A stretch of DNA of 64,000 bases from NCBI RefSeq assembly GCF_001427585.1, contig NZ_LMGY01000017.1, positions 62,001 through 126,000 on the forward strand, given 5' to 3'. Position 1 is the first letter of the stretch, and every line of letters begins with the position of its first letter. Source of the stretch: Pseudoxanthomonas sp. Root630. Its GTDB lineage: Bacteria > Pseudomonadota > Gammaproteobacteria > Xanthomonadales > Xanthomonadaceae. Positions 58,814 to 64,000 of the stretch are shown here, piece after piece. The translations under genes were made by a program, and so were the position numbers. A model generated the notes under the pieces. That model saw only the letters and a list, made by a program, of their open reading frames with translations. It made no database searches and had not been told where the DNA came from.

Positions 58814-60478
58814 TCACTCCCGCACCAGCCTCCCATCCCGCAACCGGTATCGCGCATCCGCCACGCCATCCGGCAGCGCCGCATGGCTGATGATCAGCGC
58901 GCTGCGTCCACGCGCGGCATCGGCGAAATCCAGCATCAGCGCGTCGGCCGTGTCCTGGTCCAGACCTTCGGTGGGTTCGTCGAGCAGCAGCAGAGGGGCA
59001 TCGCGCAGCAGCGCGCGCGCCAGCGCCAGACGGCGCGCCTGGCCGGCGGACAGTGTGGCGCCGTTCTCGCCGACCCACGCATCGAGGCCATCGGTCAGGC
59101 CGCGGACGTGCGCCTCCAGCCGCACTTGGGCGAGGACGGACCACAGTCGCGCGTCGTCGGCATCCGGATCGCCGAGCTGCAGGTTCTCGCGCACGCTGCC
59201 CGAAAAGACCGGTGCGTCCTGCGGCAGCCACGCGATGCGCGCATGCCAGTCCACGGGTGCCAGCATGCGCAGGTCGGCACCGGCGAACGAGACCTCGCCC
59301 GTCTGCGGTTCGCACAGCCCGAGCACCAGCGCCACGAGCGAGGACTTGCCCGCGCCGCTGTCGCCGGCGATGACCACATGCTCGCCGGGCTCGACGCGCA
59401 GCATCGCGTGGTCGAGAACACGGCGCGAAGTGCCGGGCCAGGCGAATGTCACCGCGTTCAGTGCGAGCACGCCTTGCGCTGCAGGCTCGCTATTGCCAGC
59501 ACCGCGATGCGGATCGGAAACCTCGACCACGTCCTCCAGTCGCCGCGCGGCGATGGCCGCCGCGTGCCACGCTTGCCAGGCAGGCGCGATGGCGCTGCAG
59601 GCATCCAGCACCGCGACCGTCATGAAGAACAGGCCGCCTGCGAGCGCGGCATCGAGTCGTCCCGCGTCCACCGCCGACAGCAGCAGCCACAGCATCGCGG
59701 GCAGTGCGCACGCGCCCACCACTGCCTGCAGCAGCGTGGCATCGGCGAGCCGGCGGCGGCGCAGGCCATCCCAGTGCGCGACGTCGCGACTGCGCGCGTC
59801 GAGGCCTTGCAGCCAAGCGGATGTCGCTTCCATCGCCGCCAGGTCCACCTGGCCCTCGATGCCTTCCTGCACGCCCGCGCGCAGTCGCGTGCGCGCGCCG
59901 GCGCGGGCGTCTTCGAGTGCGGCGGCACGACGGATCGACCACCAGGGCGCCGCTACGCCGAGCAGCAACAGCGTCACCAGCAGCACGCCACCCGCCGTGG
60001 GCAGCACGCAGGTCGCGAGGCCCACCGCCAGCGCGCACAACGCCAGCACGGCGAGCAGGGGGCCGACGGCACGGACGAGCCGTCCGTCCACCGCCTCGAT
60101 GTCGGCCAGCAATCGCGTGACCAGCTCGCCGACGCGGTGGCGCCCGAGCCCCAGCGGCGCCAGCGGCAGCGCGCGGCGGAAGAACCACACCCGCAGGTCG
60201 CGCGCGATGCGCAGCGTGGCGTCGTGGCCCACCAGCTTTTCCGCATACCGCGACAGGATGCGCACGAAGGTCAGTGCGCGGATGCCGGCGGACGGACCGA
60301 AGAAGTTGAAGCCGAGCGCGCCGGTGCCCGCGAGTGCGGCCGCCGTCAGGAAATGCCCCGACACCGCGAGCAATGCGGTGCCTGCCAGCAACGTCAGCAG
60401 CAGCAAGACCACGGCCAGCGTCGCGAGGCGGCGATGGACGCGCAGGACATCACGCAGGCGAGGCTCCTGTGCGTTCAA
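58814..60478 (-). CDS. cydC: Heterodimeric ABC transporter subunit CydC
   Basis: A 554-residue half-transporter: membrane domain (about 15-300) and ATPase with Walker A GDSGAGKS, a non-standard signature LSAGQARR (Ala for Gly) and Walker B LLLLDEPTEGLD. CydDC exports glutathione and cysteine to the periplasm and is needed to assemble cytochrome bd. TTG start at 60478 overlaps the cydD stop (TTGA), so translation is coupled. The 3' end is in the tandem duplication; copy 2 gives the true stop. Confidence 0.93.
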   Translation of the reverse strand: MNAQEPRLRDVLRVHRRLATLAVVLLLLTLLAGTALLAVSGHFLTAAALAGTGALGFNFFGPSAGIRALTFVRILSRYAEKLVGHDATLRIARDLRVWFFRRALPLAPLGLGRHRVGELVTRLLADIEAVDGRLVRAVGPLLAVLALCALAVGLATCVLPTAGGVLLVTLLLLGVAAPWWSIRRAAALEDARAGARTRLRAGVQEGIEGQVDLAAMEATSAWLQGLDARSRDVAHWDGLRRRRLADATLLQAVVGACALPAMLWLLLSAVDAGRLDAALAGGLFFMTVAVLDACSAIAPAWQAWHAAAIAARRLEDVVEVSDPHRGAGNSEPAAQGVLALNAVTFAWPGTSRRVLDHAMLRVEPGEHVVIAGDSGAGKSSLVALVLGLCEPQTGEVSFAGADLRMLAPVDWHARIAWLPQDAPVFSGSVRENLQLGDPDADDARLWSVLAQVRLEAHVRGLTDGLDAWVGENGATLSAGQARRLALARALLRDAPLLLLDEPTEGLDQDTADALMLDFADAARGRSALIISHAALPDGVADARYRLRDGRLVRE

Positions 60479-62163
60479 GCGCCGTCCTCTGCCGTGCTCA
60501 ACCGGCCGTCGTGCACGCGCCACATCGTCGCCATGGCCGCCATGGCGGCCGCGCTGTGCGTCGCCATCACGACGCAGCGCCCTTCGGCGAAGCGGACGAT
60601 CGCCTGCAGCACAGCGGCTTCGGTGTCGGGGTCGAGAAAGGCGGTGGGCTCGTCGAGCAGCAGCAGGTCCGGTGAGCGAAGGAACACGCGCGCCAGTGCC
60701 ACGCGCCTCGCTTCGCCTCCCGACAGCCCGAATCCACGCTCGCCGATCACGGTATCCAGTCCGTCCGGCAGCCGGTCGGCGAAGCGGAGCACCTGGGCGG
60801 CATCGGCGGCGGCGCGCAGTTCCTCGTCGCTCGCCTCGGGCCTGGCCATCCGCAGGTTGTCGCGCAGGCTGCCGGCGAACAGGAACGGCCGCTGTGGTGC
60901 GTAGCCGATGCGCAGGCCAGGCATGCGGACCAGCTCGCCCGCGGTCGACGGCACGAGGCCGGCCAGCACATCGAGCAGGGTGCTCTTGCCGCCACCGCTG
61001 GGACCGGCGAGCGCCACGCGCTGCCCGCGTCGCAAGGCGATGTCGGCGTCGTGCAATGCATCGCGCGCTGCACCGGCGTGCCGCACCGCCACGCCGCGTG
61101 CGACGACCAGGGGTGTCGAAGCATCGTTGACGTGCGGGGTTCGCTCGGAAGGTGAGTGTTCCGGCGTGTCGAGCAGTGTGCCGAGCTCGTCCATGGCCGC
61201 GCGTGCGCCCGCGCGGTCGTGGTAGTGCGTGGCGAGCCGGCGCAGCGGCGCGTAGAACTCCGGCGCGAGCAGCAGGCAGAACACGCCCGCGCCCAGCGTG
61301 AGCGGCGCGGTACGCAGGTCGAGCATGCCGAGATAGCTCAGGCCCAGGTACAGCGCGATCATCGCCACGCTGAGCGAGGCGAAGAATTCCAGCGCCGCCG
61401 ACGACAGGAAGGCGATGCGCAACACGCGCAGGCTGCGCACGCGCAGTTCCTCGGCGGCGGCGCGGATGCCTTGCAGCTCGGCATCGCCACGCCCGTAGAT
61501 GCGGATCAACCCGAGTCCGCGCAGGCGGTCGGCGAAGTGGCCCCCCATCCGCGCCAGCGCCTGCAACTGGCGGCGACTGGCAGCTTCGGCGCCCCAGCCG
61601 ACCAGCATCATGAACACCGGCACCAGCGGCATCGTCAGCAGCAAGACCAGTCCGACGGTGCGATCCACCGCGAACACGGCCAGCAGGATCGCCAGCGGAA
61701 CACCGATGACTTCCGCCCGCACCAGTACGAAACCGCCGTAGTAGCCCTCGACCGCATCGACATGCGCGCCCAGGTGTTCGGCGAGCGCGCCGCTCTGCTG
61801 CATGCGCGCCCATGCCGGACCGCGTGCCACCACCGCGCGTGCCAGGCGTGCGCGCAAGGCGATACGGATGCGTTCCACCGCATGGTCGGCCCAGCGCCGG
61901 CCTGCCCAACCCAGCAGTGCACGCGCGACGAGCACGGCGAGCAACGCGACGAGCAGCGGTGCCTGTGCCGCCGCCGATGCGCCGTCGACGAAGACGCGCT
62001 GGATGCACGTCGCGATCAACGCCGCCTGCGGCACCAGCAGCATGCCTGCCAGCACGGCGCAGGTGCTGGCGCCCCGCAAGGGCAACGCGGCGGCGTGGCC
62101 CAACGCCTTCAGGCGTGACGCGGCGGCCGGTGTCGGCGTCTGGCCGGTAGCGGTCTCGCTCAT
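60475..62163 (-). CDS. cydD: Heterodimeric ABC transporter subunit CydD
   Basis: A 562-residue half-transporter: six-helix membrane domain and ATPase with Walker A GPSGGGKS, signature LSGGEARR and Walker B LLLLDEPTAFLD. The start at 62163 (MSETATGQTPTP) overlaps the stop of the upstream TauE-like gene by ATGA. The signature motif is canonical here and altered in CydC, as often seen in asymmetric ABC pairs. Confidence 0.93.
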   Translation of the reverse strand: MSETATGQTPTPAAASRLKALGHAAALPLRGASTCAVLAGMLLVPQAALIATCIQRVFVDGASAAAQAPLLVALLAVLVARALLGWAGRRWADHAVERIRIALRARLARAVVARGPAWARMQQSGALAEHLGAHVDAVEGYYGGFVLVRAEVIGVPLAILLAVFAVDRTVGLVLLLTMPLVPVFMMLVGWGAEAASRRQLQALARMGGHFADRLRGLGLIRIYGRGDAELQGIRAAAEELRVRSLRVLRIAFLSSAALEFFASLSVAMIALYLGLSYLGMLDLRTAPLTLGAGVFCLLLAPEFYAPLRRLATHYHDRAGARAAMDELGTLLDTPEHSPSERTPHVNDASTPLVVARGVAVRHAGAARDALHDADIALRRGQRVALAGPSGGGKSTLLDVLAGLVPSTAGELVRMPGLRIGYAPQRPFLFAGSLRDNLRMARPEASDEELRAAADAAQVLRFADRLPDGLDTVIGERGFGLSGGEARRVALARVFLRSPDLLLLDEPTAFLDPDTEAAVLQAIVRFAEGRCVVMATHSAAAMAAMATMWRVHDGRLSTAEDGA

Positions 62164-62885
62164 GCCGGCAGAGGCTGGCAACCCAGCGCGGCGAGGATGC
62201 CGTGCAACGCGGGATGCCGCATCAGCCAGGGCGATGCGACGGTCAGCACACCGGCAGCCAGCACGAAGCCGGCGGCCACGCGCCTGAACGCCGGTTGCTG
62301 CCAACGCCGGCTCAGGCGTGCGCCCGACCACGTCAGCGTCACCATCATCGGTAACGTGCCCAGGCCGAAGGCCGCCATCGTCAGCGCGGCATCGCGCGCG
62401 TTCGCCTGCAGCCATGCCACCGTCAGCAGGCTGAGGCTCAACCCGCACGGCAGCCAGCCCCACAGTGCGCCTGCGGCGAGGCGGCGCGGCAGCGTGTTGG
62501 CGGGCAGGACGCGTGCATGCAGTGGTCGCAACACCTGCCAGATCTTCGCGCCGGGGCGCGCGAGGAAATCCAGTCGCCCGCGCTGGTCGAGCAGCCGCAG
62601 CGCCAGCACCACGAGTGCAAGGCCCACGCCGATGCGCATCGCCAGCACCGCGGTGTCATGACGGGCGAGCGCGAGCAGGCCGCCACCGAATGCGCCGACG
62701 AGCGCGCCGGCCAGCGCATAGCCGGCCACGCGACCCAGGTTCAGCTGCAACGCTTCGCGCCAACCCTGGCGGGACGACATTGCGGAGAAACCGGTGGCGA
62801 TGCCGCCGCACATCACCGCACAGTGCGTGCTGCCCACCAGCCCCGCGAGCAGCGCGGCGAGTAGGACGGGAACATCAGGCCCCAT
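62160..62885 (-). CDS. TauE/SafE-family membrane protein of the cco cluster
   Basis: A 241-residue protein with about six helices. The first helix contains GSTHCAVMCGGI, a paired-cysteine motif conserved in these sulfite-exporter-family members that sit in cytochrome cbb3 oxidase gene clusters, suggesting a role in copper handling or thiol export. The start at 62885 has GAAGG five bases upstream and overlaps ccoS by 11 bp; an in-frame ATG at 62897 is possible. Confidence 0.82.
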   Translation of the reverse strand: MGPDVPVLLAALLAGLVGSTHCAVMCGGIATGFSAMSSRQGWREALQLNLGRVAGYALAGALVGAFGGGLLALARHDTAVLAMRIGVGLALVVLALRLLDQRGRLDFLARPGAKIWQVLRPLHARVLPANTLPRRLAAGALWGWLPCGLSLSLLTVAWLQANARDAALTMAAFGLGTLPMMVTLTWSGARLSRRWQQPAFRRVAAGFVLAAGVLTVASPWLMRHPALHGILAALGCQPLPA

Positions 62886-63069
62886 CGTCGCCTTCACGCG
62901 GGGCGGCGGCGGGTGGAGCGGTCGGGCGCGGCGGTGCGTCGTCGAGGATGTCGAGCGCCGGCGTATCCAGATCGTCGAACTGGCCCTTGCGCACGGCCCA
63001 GGCGAACGCGGCGATCGCCAGCCCGAGCAGGAGCAGGCTGATCGGCAGCAGCATCAGCAGGATGTTCAT
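62875..63069 (-). CDS. ccoS: Cytochrome cbb3 oxidase maturation protein CcoS
   Basis: A 64-residue protein: one N-terminal helix (MNILLMLLPISLLLLGLAIAAFAWAV) followed by KGQFDDLDTPA, the conserved CcoS motif, and an Ala/Pro tail. CcoS is needed for insertion of heme and copper into cbb3 oxidase. Its ATG overlaps the ccoI stop (ATGA). Confidence 0.93.
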   Translation of the reverse strand: MNILLMLLPISLLLLGLAIAAFAWAVRKGQFDDLDTPALDILDDAPPRPTAPPAAAPREGDDGA

Positions 63070-64000
63070 GCGGCGAGTCTCCGGTCGTCGCGCGCCAAGC
63101 GCAGCGCATTGACGGTCACGACCAACGAGGATACCGCCATGCCCAGCGCGGCGATCCACGGCGTGACCAGGCCGGCCGCCGCCAGCGGGACGGCGAGCAG
63201 GTTGTAGCCCGCCGACCAGGCCAGGTTCTGCTTCACCAGCTTGCGCGCCAGGCGCGCCACGCGCACCGCGTCGGCGATGCGCAGCAGCGAGGGGCCGGTG
63301 GCGACCAGGTCCGCCGCCTGTTGCGCGAGCGGCGCGCCTTCGCCCATCGCGATGGACACGTCCGCGCCGGCCAGTACCGGCGCGTCGTTGAGGCCGTCGC
63401 CGACCATCGCCACGATGCGGCCTTCCTGCTGCAACTGGCGCACGCGCGCCAGCTTGTCCTCGGGCGACTGCCGCGCGAGCGGCGAGGCGATGCCGAGCGC
63501 ATGCGCCAGGCGCTGCACCGCGGCGTCGCTGTCGCCGCTGGCCAGGTGCAATTGCAGCCCCTGCGCGCGGAGCGCATCGAGGGCGGCCGCCGCGTCCTCG
63601 CGGGGGCGCTCGTTCAAGGTGAAGCGCGCCACGCCGTATGTGCCGTCGCCCAACCAGAGTCCGCCATCATCCGCGCGGCCGGCGGCCCAGTCGGCCCGGC
63701 CGAAGCGCCAGTGGCGGCCATCCACGTCGCCTTCCACACCGCTTCCCGGATGCGCGACGACCGCCTGTGCCGACGCGCGGATATCGACGTCCGCGAACGC
63801 CGATGCGATCGGGTGGCCGCTGTCCTTCTCGAGTGCCGCGGCGATACGGGTCGCCGCGTCGGCATCCACGCCATTGAAGACGTCGACCGCCACGCGCGCC
63901 GGGCGGCCGTCGCTGAGCGTGCCGGTCTTGTCGAACACCATGTCGGTGGCGCGCGCCAGCGTGTCGAGCGCTTCCGGCCTGGTCGCCAGCACGCCGCAGC
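63066..64000 (-). CDS. ccoI: Copper P-type ATPase CcoI, C-terminal part (5' end outside window)
   Basis: About 311 residues of a P1B-type ATPase: the phosphorylation motif DKTGTL, nucleotide-binding domain, GDGLNDAPVL hinge and the last helices. The frame continues past the window edge (preceded by codons for C-G before VLATRPEAL). Next to ccoS it is the copper pump for cbb3 oxidase assembly. The metal-binding and early membrane parts are not visible. Confidence 0.92.
   Translation of the reverse strand, partial: CGVLATRPEALDTLARATDMVFDKTGTLSDGRPARVAVDVFNGVDADAATRIAAALEKDSGHPIASAFADVDIRASAQAVVAHPGSGVEGDVDGRHWRFGRADWAAGRADDGGLWLGDGTYGVARFTLNERPREDAAAALDALRAQGLQLHLASGDSDAAVQRLAHALGIASPLARQSPEDKLARVRQLQQEGRIVAMVGDGLNDAPVLAGADVSIAMGEGAPLAQQAADLVATGPSLLRIADAVRVARLARKLVKQNLAWSAGYNLLAVPLAAAGLVTPWIAALGMAVSSLVVTVNALRLARDDRRLAA

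Larger units (their letters stand above)
58355..58885. repeat. 265-bp tandem duplication spanning both gene ends
   Basis: Copy 1 (about 58355-58619) and copy 2 (about 58620-58885) each contain the last codons of the fnr-type gene, a perfect 23-bp inverted repeat and the last codons of cydC on the other strand. Equivalent bases are 263 bp apart over most of the unit. Copy 1 supplies the real fnr end; copy 2 supplies the real cydC end. The inner copies are relics with a few substitutions and small indels. Confidence 0.9.

Overview
The window is a GC-rich stretch of chromosome from a gammaproteobacterium, most likely a member of the Xanthomonadaceae (Pseudoxanthomonas / Stenotrophomonas / Lysobacter-like). 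The signs are TonB receptors paired with sugar genes, a lipoyl-domain-bearing dihydrolipoamide dehydrogenase beside aceF, GTAG-headed REP hairpins, an FNR-type regulator facing cydDC, and dense overlapping genes. No transposase, integrase, phage gene, CRISPR array, rRNA or tRNA was seen. Apart from small repeats the region reads as core genome.

Layout. (1) 1-8.2 kb: a sugar-use locus with the end of a LacI-type repressor, a GH65 disaccharide phosphorylase fused to beta-phosphoglucomutase, a TonB receptor and an MFS permease, then a small DMT-type membrane protein and a DNA-deoxyinosine glycosylase. (2) 8.9-12.6 kb: aceF and an lpd with two N-terminal lipoyl domains, closed by a terminator. 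(3) 12.6-20.5 kb: a DUF2061 gene, an array of short hairpins, and the complete atpIBEFHAGDC operon. (4) 20.5-24.9 kb: a GtrA / GT2 / membrane glycosyltransferase group and glmU. (5) 25.0-33.7 kb, minus strand: a seven-gene operon for a tripartite-type ABC exporter (periplasmic adaptor, ATPase, three FtsX-type permeases) with its own NtrC-family regulator and histidine kinase. A strong sigma-54 promoter and a cluster of TGTCC/GGACA sites lie upstream. (6) 33.8-35.6 kb: glmS. (7) 35.6-42.3 kb, minus strand: a cyanophycin operon (iadA, cphB, cphA and a CphA paralogue that lacks the ATP-grasp domain). (8) 42.3-50.2 kb: a gene-poor gap with a ketoacyl-synthase fragment, glpQ, an MHYT-GGDEF-EAL protein, fabB-fabA, dinB, and a YqjI-like PadR regulator with a DUF3861 partner. 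(9) 50.3-55.9 kb: btuB under a cobalamin riboswitch, a TfoX C-terminal protein, msrC, a TMEM175-like protein, bioD, a phasin and queD. (10) 55.9-64.0 kb: rhlE, an FNR-type regulator, a 265-bp tandem duplication, and the minus-strand operon ccoI-ccoS-tauE-like-cydD-cydC.

How the parts fit. The phosphorylase fusion would turn an alpha-glucobiose into glucose plus glucose 6-phosphate without spending ATP on that half, with uptake by the TonB receptor and MFS permease. The cyanophycin operon holds both synthesis and the two-step degradation to free aspartate and arginine. The phasin gene points to polyhydroxyalkanoate storage as well. The FNR-type regulator next to cydDC and ccoIS fits control of low-oxygen respiration. 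The sigma-54 promoter, the enhancer-like cluster and the regulator encoded in the same operon suggest a self-regulated efflux system.

The most interesting items are the ATP-grasp-less CphA paralogue, the sigma-54 efflux operon with three permeases, the five-hairpin array upstream of the atp operon, and the 265-bp duplication between two convergent genes.
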